Shown: piece after piece, positions 26,541 to 37,563 of the stretch
Layout of the letters: each line of letters starts with the position of its first letter
How positions within the stretch are numbered: the first letter of the stretch is position 1
NCBI RefSeq assembly: GCF_009908285.1
Contig: NZ_JAAARM010000005.1
Span: 233,556-297,555, forward strand
Length of the DNA: 64,000 nucleotides
Direction of reading: 5' to 3'
Source of the DNA: Pseudomonas sp. Fl4BN1
Lineage (GTDB): Bacteria > Pseudomonadota > Gammaproteobacteria > Pseudomonadales > Pseudomonadaceae
Translations under genes and position numbers: made by a program
Notes under the pieces: generated by a model
What the model was told of the DNA's origin: nothing
Database searches by the model: none
The model's input: only the letters and a program-made list of their open reading frames with translations

Positions 26541-26578
26541 CGCAACACGAGTCTGCTGAGGCTGTGCTTTTCTTCAAG

Positions 26579-26610
26579 CAAAAAAAACGGTGCACCGACC
26601 AAGCGCACCG
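26579..26610 (-). terminator. Terminator of the zwf-pgl-eda operon
   Basis: ACGGTGC (26586-26592) pairs with GCACCGT (26604-26610); on the minus strand a run of seven to eight T follows. Confidence 0.8.
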
Positions 26611-26647
26611 TAAAGCCGTAGAACACACCAACGAATCGGGTAAACCT

Positions 26648-27313
26648 TCAGTCCAGCAGGGCCAGGGCCTCTGCCGTGCACTCTTGAATCCGCGCCCAGT
26701 CGCCGTTCTTGATCCACTCCGGATCCAGCATCCAACTGCCGCCCACGCACATCACATTCTTCAAGGCCATGTAGCTCTTGATATTGGCCGGGCCAACGCC
26801 GCCAGTCGGGCAGAACTTCACTTCGCCGAACGGACCGCCCAAGGCCTTGATCGCCGCTACGCCACCGCTGACTTCCGCCGGGAACAGTTTGAAGCGGCGA
26901 TAGCCCAGGGCATAACCCTCCATGATTCCGGAGGCATTGCTGATCCCCGGCAACAGCGGGATCGGGCTGGCGACACTGGCTTGCAGCAGATCCCGGGTGA
27001 TACCCGGGGTGACGATGAACTGCGAGCCCGCCACTTCTGCAGCAGTCAGCATTTGCGGGTCGAGCACGGTGCCGGCGCCGGTCAGCAGTTCCGGACGCTG
27101 CTCGCGCAGGATCTGGATGGCCTTGAGGCCGAACTGCGAACGCAGGGTCACTTCCAGAGCGGTCAGGCCGCCGGCTGCCAGGGCGTCAGCCAGTGGCAGC
27201 ACATCCTGCTCACGGGCAATGGTGATCACCGGCAGGATCCGCGCCTTGGCGCAAAGGCTGTCGATCAGGGCAACTTTGTCCGCCATGGAAACGGTCGGGG
27301 AGAGGTTTGTCAT
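26648..27313 (-). CDS. eda: 2-keto-3-deoxy-6-phosphogluconate aldolase
   Basis: Cleaves KDPG to pyruvate and glyceraldehyde-3-phosphate, the last step of the Entner-Doudoroff pathway. The 221 residues carry ILPVITIAREQDVLPLADALAAGGLTALEVTLRS, with the catalytic Glu, the PGI(S/T) phosphate-binding region LLPGISNASGIMEG, and the Schiff-base lysine in RRFKLFPAE. TGGV is the second phosphate loop. ATG 27313 (MTNLSP) is chosen over an upstream start at 27340 that overlaps pgl. Last gene of zwf-pgl-eda, 17 bases from pgl. Confidence 0.95.
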   Translation of the reverse strand: MTNLSPTVSMADKVALIDSLCAKARILPVITIAREQDVLPLADALAAGGLTALEVTLRSQFGLKAIQILREQRPELLTGAGTVLDPQMLTAAEVAGSQFIVTPGITRDLLQASVASPIPLLPGISNASGIMEGYALGYRRFKLFPAEVSGGVAAIKALGGPFGEVKFCPTGGVGPANIKSYMALKNVMCVGGSWMLDPEWIKNGDWARIQECTAEALALLD

Positions 27314-27330
27314 AGCGGCTGATCCTTGGC

Positions 27331-28030
27331 TCATGGGCACCAGTAAATCTCTAACGGGGTTTGCAGGAAGGCGCGAATCGGCATTTCGGCGACAGCGTCA
27401 CCAGCCAGTGCGGCACTCAGGGTGGTCAATTTGGACTGACCGGAAATCGACAACAGGCTGTTGCGCGCCGACGCCAGCAAGGCCCGGCTCATGCTCAGGC
27501 GCTGATGGGGCACCGTCGGCGCCAGCATCGCCCAGCAGCGACGAGTGCCATCGGCCTTCAGCGCCTCGGCCAGGTTCGGACTGTTGGGGAACAGCGAGGC
27601 GGTGTGACCGTCATCGCCCATGCCCAGGACCAGCACGTCGATGCCCGGCAGTTCGGCCAGCAGGCGATCCGCTTGCTGGGCCGCCTCTTCAAGACTCGGC
27701 GCAGCGCTGTAGAGGCTGAGGAAACGCGCCTTGGCCACCGGCCCCTGGAGCAGATAACGCTTGAGCAGGCCGGCATTGCTGTCGGCATGTTCCACCGGCA
27801 CCCAACGCTCGTCCGCCAGGGTGATCAGCACCTTGGACCATTCCAGCTCCTGCTTGACCAGGACCTGGAAAAACGCCACCGGACTGCGGCCGCCGGACAC
27901 CACCAGGGTCGCATTACCCCGCGCGGCAATAGCCTCGCGCAGGAGCGAAGCGACTTTCAGCGCCTGCCCCTCGGCCAGCAAGGCCGGGCTGCGGAATTCG
28001 TGGGCACGCACACCCACCGGCAGTTGCAAT

Positions 28031-28044
<14 letters not shown>
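27331..28044 (-). CDS. pgl: 6-phosphogluconolactonase
   Basis: Hydrolyses 6-phosphogluconolactone to 6-phosphogluconate. The 237 residues fit the DevB/Pgl family: [16 protein letters not shown] at about 48-63, [24 protein letters not shown] at about 78-101 and the active-site [17 protein letters not shown] at about 138-154. The start ATG 28044 lies inside the end of zwf (14-base overlap), consistent with translational coupling. Confidence 0.94.
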
Positions 28045-29500
<1,456 letters not shown>

Positions 29501-29567
29501 GATGTTTGTTCTTTTATCAAGTTAAGCTACAAATACCTTTTTTCAAGGCATCACTCAAGGAAAAATG

Positions 29568-29582
29568 TAGTAATAAACACAA
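29568..29582. promoter_or_regulatory. Candidate HexR operator in the zwf/hexR intergenic region
   Basis: On the minus strand the 15 bases read TTGT-GTTTATT-ACTA, one mismatch from the TTGT-N7-ACAA palindrome known for Pseudomonas HexR. It sits 68 bases before zwf and 117 before hexR. Confidence 0.6.
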
Positions 29583-29698
29583 CATTTTTACAAAATACAG
29601 ATTCCCGGTGGTGGTCGTTCCGGGCCATCAGTAGGATAGGCCACCGCCGAAGCCCGGCTAAGCCTGGCTTCCCTGCATTGCCGACCTAGGAAACCTTA

Positions 29699-30568
29699 AT
29701 GGACCGCATGCGCAATCTTCTGGAACACATCCAGAACCGCCTTGAAGAACTGAACAAGGCGGAACGTAAAGTCGCCGAAGTCATCCTGCTCAACCCGCAG
29801 CAGGCGACTCGCTTCAGCATCGCCGCACTGGCCCAGGCTGCCTCGGTCAGCGAACCGACGGTCAATCGCTTCTGCCGGTCATTCGGCGTCAGCGGCTATC
29901 CGGAACTCAAGCTGCAACTGGCCCAGAGCCTGGCCAGCGGTGCAGCGTATGTCAGCCGCGCGGTCGAGGCCGACGACAACCCCGAAGCCTACACGCAAAA
30001 GATCTTCGGCAGCGCCATCGCCTCCCTGGACAGCGCCTGCCAGGCCCTGGACCCGAACCTGATCAGCAAGGCCGTTGACCTGTTGATCCAGGCCCGGCAG
30101 ATCCACTTCTTCGGTCTCGGCGCTTCGGCCCCGGTGGCCCTGGACGCCCAGCACAAATTCTTCCGCTTCAACCTCGCCGTCACCGCACACGCCGATGTGC
30201 TGATGCAACGGATGATCGCGTCGGTGGCCCATACCGGCGAGCTGTTCGTGATCATTTCCTACACCGGCCGCACCCGCGAACTGGTGGAAGTGGCGCGTAT
30301 CGCCCGGGAAAACGGCGCCTCGGTACTGGGGCTGACCGCGGAAAACTCGCCACTGGCCAAGGCCAGTACCTTGAGCCTGAACATCCCGCTGCCGGAAGAC
30401 ACCGACATCTACATGCCGATGACCTCGCGGATCATTCAGCTCACCGTGCTCGACGTGCTGGCCACCGGCATGACCCTGCGCCGGGGCGTGGATTTCCAGC
30501 CGCACCTGCGCAAGATCAAGGAAAGCCTCAACGCCAGCCGTTACCCGGTGGGCGACGAGTTCAACTGA
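29699..30568 (+). CDS. hexR: HexR, RpiR-family regulator of central carbon metabolism
   Basis: A 289-residue protein with an N-terminal RpiR helix-turn-helix ([46 protein letters not shown], about residues 18-63). The C-terminal SIS sugar-phosphate domain has [22 protein letters not shown] and [24 protein letters not shown]. In P. putida HexR represses zwf-pgl-eda and edd/gap and is released by KDPG. Both target regions are in this window with matching sites. Divergent from zwf. Confidence 0.95.
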   Translation: MDRMRNLLEHIQNRLEELNKAERKVAEVILLNPQQATRFSIAALAQAASVSEPTVNRFCRSFGVSGYPELKLQLAQSLASGAAYVSRAVEADDNPEAYTQKIFGSAIASLDSACQALDPNLISKAVDLLIQARQIHFFGLGASAPVALDAQHKFFRFNLAVTAHADVLMQRMIASVAHTGELFVIISYTGRTRELVEVARIARENGASVLGLTAENSPLAKASTLSLNIPLPEDTDIYMPMTSRIIQLTVLDVLATGMTLRRGVDFQPHLRKIKESLNASRYPVGDEFN

Positions 30569-30623
30569 GTCGATTCCATTCGCTGACCAGCGCAACAACG
30601 CCCGGCCACTCCCACACCATCAG

Positions 30624-30650
30624 TTGTGGGAGTCGGCCTGCCGGCGCAAG
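30624..30650. repeat. Degenerate REP-like unit
   Basis: TTGTGGGAGTCGGCCTGCCGGCG resembles GTAGGAGCCGGCTTGCCGGCG with several changes. It lies between hexR and the mutarotase gene and may act as an end-of-transcript hairpin. Confidence 0.45.
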
Positions 30651-30662
30651 CCTCCTTGAAGC

Positions 30663-31517
30663 CTACCCCGCCGCCCGCGCCTGCAAGCTCAGGTGCGCCT
30701 GCTCTCCCGGCGCCAGGCACAGGCTGTCGGTGCCCCCGACAGCCGCTTCGACACAGACGAAACGCGACACCTCATTCCAGCTCACTCCCAGCAAAGGCCG
30801 GGGGCCGGGATGCCAGACCACGGTGTCGGCATCGTCACCGGTATCGATGCACAATTCGCGCTGCCAGGCGTGATCCTTGAGCTGCAATTCGCCTTCATGC
30901 TGGAACACCCGCTGACACCCGCCCTGCACCCGCAACTCGCCCTGCTGCTGGCAAGCCTGACGGTTCAACTGGTCATAACCCTGAGCGCCATCGAGCCCGG
31001 ACAGCGCTATCTCGCCGACATCGCCAATACGCCAGTAGGCGTGCAGAGCCTGGCTCAATTGGCAGGGTTCAGTGTCCTGGTGCTCGGTGCTCAGGCGCAG
31101 ATCCATGCTCTGGCCCAGGTGCGCATGCAGGTCGACCTTCCAGTCGCACAGTTGCAACTGCCAGTGCAGGCGCACGCCGTCCTCATCACTGCTGCTGTCC
31201 AGTAGCTTCCAGTCCAGCAGCCGCGCCCAGCCATGGGAAGGCCAGGCATTTTCGCTGGGGTGGCGGCCATACCAGGGCCAGCACACCGGCACCCCACCAC
31301 GGATCGCCCCTACCTGCGGCCACTTCGACGCGCACCACAACCAGGGCTTTTGTCCGCTAGGTTGAAAGTGCAGCAACTGCGCGCCCTGGCGACTGAACAC
31401 CGCCTGACACAGCGGGTGATCGATCACCAGTACGTCGCGCAGTTGATAGCGCTCCCAGGCAAACACCGGGCGCTCGCGCAAGGATATGAAAAAGCGTTGT
31501 AGCGGATGCTCATGCAT
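30663..31517 (-). CDS. D-hexose-6-phosphate mutarotase (YeaD-like)
   Basis: A 284-residue aldose-1-epimerase-fold protein. LIDHPLCQAVFSRQGAQLLHFQPSGQKPWLW and IRGGVPVCWPWYGRHP are the family blocks for glucose-6-phosphate 1-epimerase; HGWARLLDWKLL holds a conserved His, and the C-terminal part has VVWHPGP and VCVEAA near the catalytic Glu. It should interconvert the anomers of glucose-6-phosphate for Zwf. It follows oprB with a terminator-like hairpin between, so is last in the sugar-uptake cluster. Confidence 0.85.
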   Translation of the reverse strand: MHEHPLQRFFISLRERPVFAWERYQLRDVLVIDHPLCQAVFSRQGAQLLHFQPSGQKPWLWCASKWPQVGAIRGGVPVCWPWYGRHPSENAWPSHGWARLLDWKLLDSSSDEDGVRLHWQLQLCDWKVDLHAHLGQSMDLRLSTEHQDTEPCQLSQALHAYWRIGDVGEIALSGLDGAQGYDQLNRQACQQQGELRVQGGCQRVFQHEGELQLKDHAWQRELCIDTGDDADTVVWHPGPRPLLGVSWNEVSRFVCVEAAVGGTDSLCLAPGEQAHLSLQARAAG

Positions 31518-31576
31518 GGGCCGCAGTCCTGAAAATCAATGCTGTCTCGCTACTCATGAGGGAGGCGCACTCCCGA

Positions 31577-31606
31577 CAAAAAAAAGCGGACGGCCAGGCC
31601 ATCCGC
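31577..31606 (-). terminator. Terminator downstream of oprB
   Basis: GCGGACGGCC pairs with GGCCATCCGC (one mismatch), followed on the minus strand by eight T. It separates oprB from the mutarotase gene. Confidence 0.75.
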
Positions 31607-31644
31607 AAAATGCGCACATAGAGCAGGAGCTTATCGCAACAGCC

Positions 31645-32994
31645 TTAGAACACCGACTGAATTTTCAGGCCGGCCACCAGCGCGTTATCAACTTGATCCA
31701 CACCGCCCGGGTGAGTGATGTACTGCAGGTTGGGACGCACGGTCAGCCAGTTGGTGACGTGGAAGCCGTAGTTGATCTCGTAGTTGTATTCGGTGTCGCG
31801 CAGCGGCATGTACAGCGGGTTGTCGTAGCTGCTGATGCCGTTGTCCTCGTTGATCAGCTGGGCATTCTTGCGCACATCGTCGTTGACGTGGATCCGCGCA
31901 AAACCGATGCCGACGTCATCTTTCGGACGCGCATCGAACGGCCCCTTGTACACGAACATCAGCGACTGATAGTTGTCGACGACGTTGGTGTCCTTGTCGT
32001 GGAAGGTGGCGTTGGCGGCGATGTTCAGACCACGGGAAGCGTCACCATTGTGCGTGGTGAGTTGCTGCTGCCCGACGAACCAGTAGCCGTGCTTGCTGTT
32101 GTGCACGCGATAGGCATCACCCGTGTCCGCAGCATCCTGACCGTTGACGTCCTTGCGCACATCATTGGCATCCGCCGTGCTCTTGTAGTAACCGACGCGG
32201 TATTCGCCCGGCAGGTTGTTGACCTTCGGCGACCAGACCAGCTCGATCGGCAGCACCGTGCCCTTGGTCCCGCTGCCGCTGAGTTTGAAGCCGTTGCCGT
32301 GCTCCAGTTGCGACGGGTTCTGGTTGTAGGCGCCGATCTGCGCATACAGCTCGGGGGTGATGTTGTACTTGATGCGCAGCGCTGCCTGGCTGACTGGCCA
32401 GTTGTACCAGATACCGGTCGCCCAGTTGCCCACTTGGGAACCGCAGAACGCCAGGTTCTGGAACTCGCAGGGGAAGGTGTTGAAGTCTTCGCCTTCGCCG
32501 AAGTAACCGGCCTTCACGTCCAGCTTGCCGTCGAGGAACTGATGCTGGATCCACAGTTGGGTCAGGCGCACCATGTGGCCACGGCCGTAGACCTCTTGGG
32601 AGGAGCTCAAGGTGCCGGCACGCGGGTCGCCGACACGGTCATTGGAAATGTTCTGACCATTGCGGTTGGTGAGCTGGATCTTGGCCTGGGTGTTATCCCA
32701 GCCCCAGAGCTTTTGCAGATCCAGCGCCACACCCAGGCCAAACTGGTCGCTGTAGCGCCCGGTCTTGTCGTCGTTGTAGCCGCCGCGCAGGTTGGCACCC
32801 ATCTCACCAACGTAGTCGGCCTTGATGTCGATACCCTGCTCGATCAGCTTGGTGCGCTCACCGCCCCAGTCGCCGGTCATCCACTTGGAATCGGCGCTGA
32901 ATGCTTCATCGGCCATCGCATTGCCGGACAGGACCAGCGCCGCCACTGCCGACAACTGACAGAGCCGCCGGGTAGTGCTGTGTTGCTTCTTCAT
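31645..32994 (-). CDS. oprB: Carbohydrate-selective porin OprB
   Basis: A 449-residue outer-membrane porin for glucose and related sugars. The signal peptide is MKKQHSTTRRLCQLSAVAAL...NAMA at about residues 1-28, then DEAFSADSKWMTGDWGGERTKLIEQGIDIKADYVGE, the OprB N-terminal signature. The rest is a beta barrel of alternating polar/aromatic strands, ending in the C-terminal phenylalanine (KIQSVF) needed for assembly. A Cys pair (CEFQNLAFC) occurs at about residues 177-185. Lies 88 bases after gtsD in the same direction, so it is in the uptake operon. Confidence 0.94.
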   Translation of the reverse strand: MKKQHSTTRRLCQLSAVAALVLSGNAMADEAFSADSKWMTGDWGGERTKLIEQGIDIKADYVGEMGANLRGGYNDDKTGRYSDQFGLGVALDLQKLWGWDNTQAKIQLTNRNGQNISNDRVGDPRAGTLSSSQEVYGRGHMVRLTQLWIQHQFLDGKLDVKAGYFGEGEDFNTFPCEFQNLAFCGSQVGNWATGIWYNWPVSQAALRIKYNITPELYAQIGAYNQNPSQLEHGNGFKLSGSGTKGTVLPIELVWSPKVNNLPGEYRVGYYKSTADANDVRKDVNGQDAADTGDAYRVHNSKHGYWFVGQQQLTTHNGDASRGLNIAANATFHDKDTNVVDNYQSLMFVYKGPFDARPKDDVGIGFARIHVNDDVRKNAQLINEDNGISSYDNPLYMPLRDTEYNYEINYGFHVTNWLTVRPNLQYITHPGGVDQVDNALVAGLKIQSVF

Positions 32995-33082
32995 CCCTAC
33001 ATCCTCGTCTTTATTGTTATTAACGATTTATCCAACGTGGTTTACAGCAATTACGACAGATGACAGGCCATCCGCCACGGAT

Positions 33083-34243
33083 TCAACGCCCCTTGAACTG
33101 CGCCACGTTGCCGCTACGGGCCTCTGGAGCCGACGCACCGGCCGCCCCCAGGCGCTCACCGCTCTGGGCATCGAACAGCAGCACCCGGGCCGGATCGAAC
33201 TGCAATGTCAGGGTTTCCCCCGCCTCGGGCGCCTGGTCCGGAGCCAGGCGGCAGCAGACCTTGGTGCCATTGAGCGTGACAAAGACCAGGGTGTCAGGAC
33301 CGGTAGGCTCGATCACCTGGACCTCGGCGCGAATGCTCGGCAGACCATTGGCTTCGGCCGGGGCCAGGGAGATCTGTTCCGGACGAATGCCGAGGATCAC
33401 TTCACGATCCTCAAGGCCTGCGTCCTGCATGCCCAGGGGCAACTCGCAACGGGCCTGGCCACTGTCCAGCAGGGCCAGCAGGCGGCCGTCCTTGCGCTGC
33501 AGGCGCAGGGGGATGAAGTTCATCGGCGGCGAACCGATGAAGCTCGCCACGAACAGGTTGGCCGGGTCGTTGTAGATCTGCTTCGGCGTGCCGAACTGCT
33601 GGATGATCCCGTCCTTCATCACCGCCACCTTGTCCCCCAGGGTCATGGCTTCGATCTGGTCGTGGGTGACGTAGACCGTGGTGGTTTTCAGGCGCTGGTG
33701 CATCAGCTTCATTTCCGTGCGCATCTCGACCCGCAGCTTGGCGTCGAGGTTGGACAACGGTTCGTCGAACAGGTAGATCTTCGGCCGCCGCGCCAGGGCC
33801 CGGCCCATGGCCACCCGCTGTTGCTGGCCACCGGAAAGCTGGCCCGGCTTGCGGGTCAGCAGGTGCTCGATCTGCAGCAGCTTGGCTACCCGCGCCACTT
33901 CCGCGTCGATCTCGGCGGTGGGCATCTTGCGGATCTTCAGGCCGAAGGCGATGTTGTCGCGCACGCTCATGGTCGGGTACAGCGCGTAGGACTGGAACAC
34001 CATGGCGATGTCACGGTCCTTGGGGCTCATGCCACTGATGTCGGCATCGTCCACCAGGATCGCCCCGCCGCTGATGTTCTCCAGCCCGGCGATGCAGTTC
34101 ATCAGGGTGGATTTACCGCAGCCGGACGGGCCGACGAGGATCAGGAACTCGCCGTCGTCGATCTTCAGTTCAATGTTTTTCAAGGTGTCCGGCAGGCCGG
34201 CACCGTAGGTCTTGTTGACGTTGCGTAATTCGAGAGTTGCCAT
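33083..34243 (-). CDS. gtsD: Sugar ABC transporter ATP-binding protein GtsD
   Basis: A 386-residue MalK/UgpC-type ATPase. Walker A is GPSGCGKST at about 38-46, the Q-loop is [13 protein letters not shown], the signature [19 protein letters not shown] at about 135-153, Walker [13 protein letters not shown] and the H-loop VYVTHDQ. The C-terminal TOBE domain ([13 protein letters not shown]) is of the regulatory kind. It powers GtsABC import of glucose. The ATG lies 3 bases after the gtsC stop. Confidence 0.94.
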   Translation of the reverse strand: MATLELRNVNKTYGAGLPDTLKNIELKIDDGEFLILVGPSGCGKSTLMNCIAGLENISGGAILVDDADISGMSPKDRDIAMVFQSYALYPTMSVRDNIAFGLKIRKMPTAEIDAEVARVAKLLQIEHLLTRKPGQLSGGQQQRVAMGRALARRPKIYLFDEPLSNLDAKLRVEMRTEMKLMHQRLKTTTVYVTHDQIEAMTLGDKVAVMKDGIIQQFGTPKQIYNDPANLFVASFIGSPPMNFIPLRLQRKDGRLLALLDSGQARCELPLGMQDAGLEDREVILGIRPEQISLAPAEANGLPSIRAEVQVIEPTGPDTLVFVTLNGTKVCCRLAPDQAPEAGETLTLQFDPARVLLFDAQSGERLGAAGASAPEARSGNVAQFKGR

Positions 34244-34246
34244 GCC

Positions 34247-35092
34247 TTACCCCTTGACCGCGCCGGACGTCAGCCCGCGCAGGAAATACTTGCCGGCGAA
34301 GATGTAGACCAGCAGTGTCGGCAGCCCAGCGATCATCGCCGCCGCCATATCAACGTTGTATTCCTTGACCCCGGTGCTGGTGTTCACCAGGTTGTTCAGG
34401 GCCACGGTGATCGGTTGCACATCGCCACTGGCGAACACCACGCCGAAGAGGAAGTCGTTCCAGATCTGGGTGAACTGCCAGATCAGGCAGACCATGATGA
34501 TCGGCACCGACATCGGCAGCAGGATCTTGCCGAAGATGGTGAAGAAACCCGCGCCATCCAGGCGCGCGGCCTTGACCAGCGCATCCGGAATACTCACGTA
34601 GTAGTTGCGAAAGAACAGGGTGGTGAACGCCAGGCCGTAGACCACGTGCACCAGCACCAGGCCGGTGGTGGTGTTGGCCAGGCCGAACTTGCCGAGGGTG
34701 AACGAGGCCGGCAGCAACACCGTCTGGAACGGCAGGAAGCAGCCGAACAGCAGCAGGCCGAAGAACAACTGCGAACCGCGAAAGCGCCACATCGACAACA
34801 CGTAACCGTTCATCGCGCCAATGAAAGTGGAGATCAGTACCGCCGGCACGGTGATCTTCACCGAGTTCCAGAAGTAGCCGCCCACCGTGTCCCAGGCCTT
34901 GATCCAGCCGATGCCGTCGACCACCTGGGGCCAGCTCAGCAGGTTGCCGGTACGGATATCTTCCGGAGTCTTGAAGCTGGTGAGCAGCATCACCACCAGC
35001 GGTATCAGGTACACCGCCGCCGCCAGCAGCAGGGTGGCGTAGATGGCGATGCGGCTGAAGTTCAGCCGTGGCTTGAGCAACGAATCAGTCAT
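34247..35092 (-). CDS. gtsC: Sugar ABC transporter permease GtsC
   Basis: A 281-residue MalG-type inner-membrane permease with about six helices. The cytoplasmic EAA loop that docks on GtsD is present near ALVKAARLDGAGFFTIFGKILLPMS (about residues 185-210). N-terminal anchor RIAIYATLLLAAAVYLIPLVVMLLTSFKTPEDI is typical. It overlaps gtsB by 8 bases. Confidence 0.93.
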   Translation of the reverse strand: MTDSLLKPRLNFSRIAIYATLLLAAAVYLIPLVVMLLTSFKTPEDIRTGNLLSWPQVVDGIGWIKAWDTVGGYFWNSVKITVPAVLISTFIGAMNGYVLSMWRFRGSQLFFGLLLFGCFLPFQTVLLPASFTLGKFGLANTTTGLVLVHVVYGLAFTTLFFRNYYVSIPDALVKAARLDGAGFFTIFGKILLPMSVPIIMVCLIWQFTQIWNDFLFGVVFASGDVQPITVALNNLVNTSTGVKEYNVDMAAAMIAGLPTLLVYIFAGKYFLRGLTSGAVKG

Positions 35093-35993
35093 GGCGCTTG
35101 CCTCGCAGCTCGGAGTACAGGTACGGCACCAGGATGGTCAGCACTGCGCCGAGCATCAGCATGGCGCTGGCCGAACCGATGCCCATCTGGCCGCGACTGA
35201 AGGTGAAGGAATACATGAACATCGCCGGCAGGTCGGAGGAGTAACCCGGGCCGCCCGCGGTCATTGCCGCCACCAGGTCGAAACTCTTGATCGCGATATG
35301 CGCAAGGATCATGAAGGCGCTGAAGAACACCGGGCGCAAGCTCGGCAGGACGATCCTCAGGTAGATGGTCGGCAAGCTCGCGCCATCCACCTGGGCAGCG
35401 CGAATAATCGACTGGTCGACACCGCGCAGCCCAGCGAGGAACATCGCCATGACAAACCCCGAGGCCTGCCATACCGCAGCGATCACCAGGCAATAGACCA
35501 CCCGGTCCTGATCCACCAGCCAGTCCAGGCGAAAGCCTTCCCAGCCCCAGTCACGCAGCATCTTGTCCAGGCCCAGGCCGGGGTTGAGCAGCCACTTCCA
35601 GGCCGTGCCGGTGACGATCATCGAAAGGGCCATGGGGTACAGGTACACAGTGCGAATAAAGCCTTCCTTGCGGATGCGCTGGTCCAGCAGCACCGCCAGG
35701 AAGACCCCCAGCACCAGGCTGATGCCAATGAACATGCCACCGAAGACCGCAAGATTCTTGCTCGCCACCCACCAGCGGTCGTTGTCCATCAGGCGGGCGT
35801 ACTGCTGCAGGCCAACCCACTTGTAGCTCGGCATGAAGCTGGAGTTGGTGAAGGACAGAATGAAGGTCCAGATGATGTAGCCGTAGAAACCCACGAGCAC
35901 GATGACCATGCTCGGCGCCAGCACCAGCTTGGGCAGCCAGCGCTGCAGTGCGTCCAGGGGTGAGGCCTTGCTGAAAACCGCCACAGAGCTCAT
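35085..35993 (-). CDS. gtsB: Sugar ABC transporter permease GtsB
   Basis: A 302-residue MalF-type permease, about six helices, with an EAA loop IIRAAQVDGASLPTIYLRIVLPSLRPVFF at about 200-230. ATG 35993 (MSSVAVF) is chosen; the frame stays open to 36077, but those codons lie within the REP hairpin region and have no family resemblance. It pairs with GtsC. The gap to gtsA (160 bases) contains the REP pair, unusual within an operon. Confidence 0.92.
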   Translation of the reverse strand: MSSVAVFSKASPLDALQRWLPKLVLAPSMVIVLVGFYGYIIWTFILSFTNSSFMPSYKWVGLQQYARLMDNDRWWVASKNLAVFGGMFIGISLVLGVFLAVLLDQRIRKEGFIRTVYLYPMALSMIVTGTAWKWLLNPGLGLDKMLRDWGWEGFRLDWLVDQDRVVYCLVIAAVWQASGFVMAMFLAGLRGVDQSIIRAAQVDGASLPTIYLRIVLPSLRPVFFSAFMILAHIAIKSFDLVAAMTAGGPGYSSDLPAMFMYSFTFSRGQMGIGSASAMLMLGAVLTILVPYLYSELRGKRHD

Positions 35994-36027
35994 CGCAATA
36001 ACCCGGTTGAAGAAATGGAACCTCAGC

Positions 36028-36107
36028 CTGTAGGAGCCGGCTTGCCGGCGAACGACACGACACGCTGTGCCGGGCACAGCGCTTCGCCGGCAAGCCGGCT
36101 CCTACAG
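36028..36107. repeat. Inverted REP pair between gtsA and gtsB
   Basis: CTGTAGGAGCCGGCTTGCCG (36028 on, to 36052) and its exact 25-base reverse complement (36083-36107) flank a 30-base spacer that itself forms a hairpin: CGCTGTGC-CGG-GCACAGCG (36063-36081). It lies inside the operon, so the gtsA message ends in a strong double stem. Confidence 0.9.
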
Positions 36108-36154
36108 GGGGAGAGGTGAACAAGGGGCCGCAGGCGTGCCTGCGGCGCCGGACT

Positions 36155-37447
36155 CTACTGCGCGGCCTTGACCGCCGAGGCAAGTTGCGCACTGGCCTTG
36201 GCCGGATCCGCATCCTTGTCGTTCATGAAGTTGGTCACCACGTCGAAGATCGCGCCCTGCACCGCCAGGGAAGTGGCCATGTTGTGCGCCATGCTCGGCT
36301 GCAGGCCGCCGGTCTTCTCGTCCGCCAGGAAGTCCTTGGCCGACGCCTGGGCACAGGAGTCGAAGCCTTCGGCGCTCATGTCATTGAGCATGTCGGTACG
36401 CACCGGAATCGAGCCCTTGTTGATGCTGAAGACTTTCTGGAAGTCCTTGCCCAGGGCGACCTTGGCCAGGTCCTGCTGGGCAGCGATGTCACCCTTGCGA
36501 TCGGCCTTGAGCTTGAACACCGCCAGGGAGTCGATGTTGTAGGTGAAGGCCTTGTCAGTGCCTGGGAACGCCACGCACTGGTAGTCCTTGCCGGCGATTT
36601 TCTTCGCCGCAGTCCACTCGCTCTTGGCCCAGTCGCCCATCATCTGCATGCCAGCCTTGCCACCGATCACGTCGGCGGCGGCGATGTTCCAGTCACGCCC
36701 GGCGCGGTTGGGGTCCATGTAGCCGGTGATCTTCTTCAGCTCGGTGAAGGCCTTGACCATTTCCGCGCCGGCGAGGGTTTTCTGGTCCAGGTCCACCAGG
36801 GCTTTCTTGTAGCCCTCGGCGCCCATCACCGAGAGCACCACGTCTTCGAACACGGTGCTGTCCTGCCACGGCTGGCCGCCATGGGCCAGGGCGATGAAGC
36901 CGGCAGCCTTGAGTTTGTCGCCGGCGGCATAGAACTCTTCGAGGGTGGTCGGTGCCTTGTCGATCCCGGCTTTCTTGAACACTTCGGGATTGATCCACAG
37001 CCAGTTGACCCGGTGGATGTTCACCGGCACGGCCACGTAGTCACCTTCGTACTTGACGGTGTTGGCCACCTTGGACGAGAGCAGGCCGTCCCAGTTTTCC
37101 GCCTTGGCCACATCCTTGAGGGTGTCGGTGCTGAGCAGGCCAGTGCTGCCCCACTCCTGGATATCCGGGCCCTTGATCTGCGCCACACCCGGCGGGTTGC
37201 CGGCCACGGCGCGGCTTTTCAGCACGGTCATCGCGGTGGAACCACCACCACCAGCCACGGCACCGTCCTTCCAGGTGAAGCCGTCTTTTTCCACTTGGGC
37301 CTTGAGCACATCGACGGCCGCTTTTTCACCGCCCGAGGTCCACCAATGGACAACTTCCACGGAACCTTTGGAGTCGGCGGCGAGGGCACTCAGGGGAAAC
37401 AGAGAGGCAAGGGAAATGACAGTGGCGAGGCGAGAAATCGCATTCAT
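36155..37447 (-). CDS. gtsA: Periplasmic glucose-binding protein GtsA
   Basis: A 430-residue extracellular solute-binding protein, family 1. The signal peptide is [23 protein letters not shown] (about 1-23), and the mature protein starts [21 protein letters not shown], the glucose-binding protein opening with the aromatic WW. A later block reads [22 protein letters not shown] and [19 protein letters not shown] 37447 is preferred over the upstream open frame to 37501. First gene of gtsABCD-oprB, preceded by a distinctive promoter shared with the AGE gene. Confidence 0.93.
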   Translation of the reverse strand: MNAISRLATVISLASLFPLSALAADSKGSVEVVHWWTSGGEKAAVDVLKAQVEKDGFTWKDGAVAGGGGSTAMTVLKSRAVAGNPPGVAQIKGPDIQEWGSTGLLSTDTLKDVAKAENWDGLLSSKVANTVKYEGDYVAVPVNIHRVNWLWINPEVFKKAGIDKAPTTLEEFYAAGDKLKAAGFIALAHGGQPWQDSTVFEDVVLSVMGAEGYKKALVDLDQKTLAGAEMVKAFTELKKITGYMDPNRAGRDWNIAAADVIGGKAGMQMMGDWAKSEWTAAKKIAGKDYQCVAFPGTDKAFTYNIDSLAVFKLKADRKGDIAAQQDLAKVALGKDFQKVFSINKGSIPVRTDMLNDMSAEGFDSCAQASAKDFLADEKTGGLQPSMAHNMATSLAVQGAIFDVVTNFMNDKDADPAKASAQLASAVKAAQ

Positions 37448-37501
37448 TTGAAGTACCTTTCTTGTTGTTATGCATGCAAGTCTGGTGCTTGCGCTGCACA
37501 C

Positions 37502-37556
37502 GAGTCTAAACAGCCTAGTCGAACGTTCGGGTAACGAAGCGACGGTGAAATGTCAC
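37502..37556 (-). promoter_or_regulatory. Putative gtsA promoter with shared activator site
   Basis: Plus-strand order: GAGTCTA (37502-37508; -10 TAGACT on the gene strand), 21 bases, GGTAACGAAG (37530-37539), 9 bases, AATGTCAC (37549-37556). Identical elements at identical spacing stand before the AGE isomerase gene. It is placed as an activator box abutting -35; GltR is the obvious candidate. Confidence 0.6.
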
Positions 37557-37563
37557 GACATGG

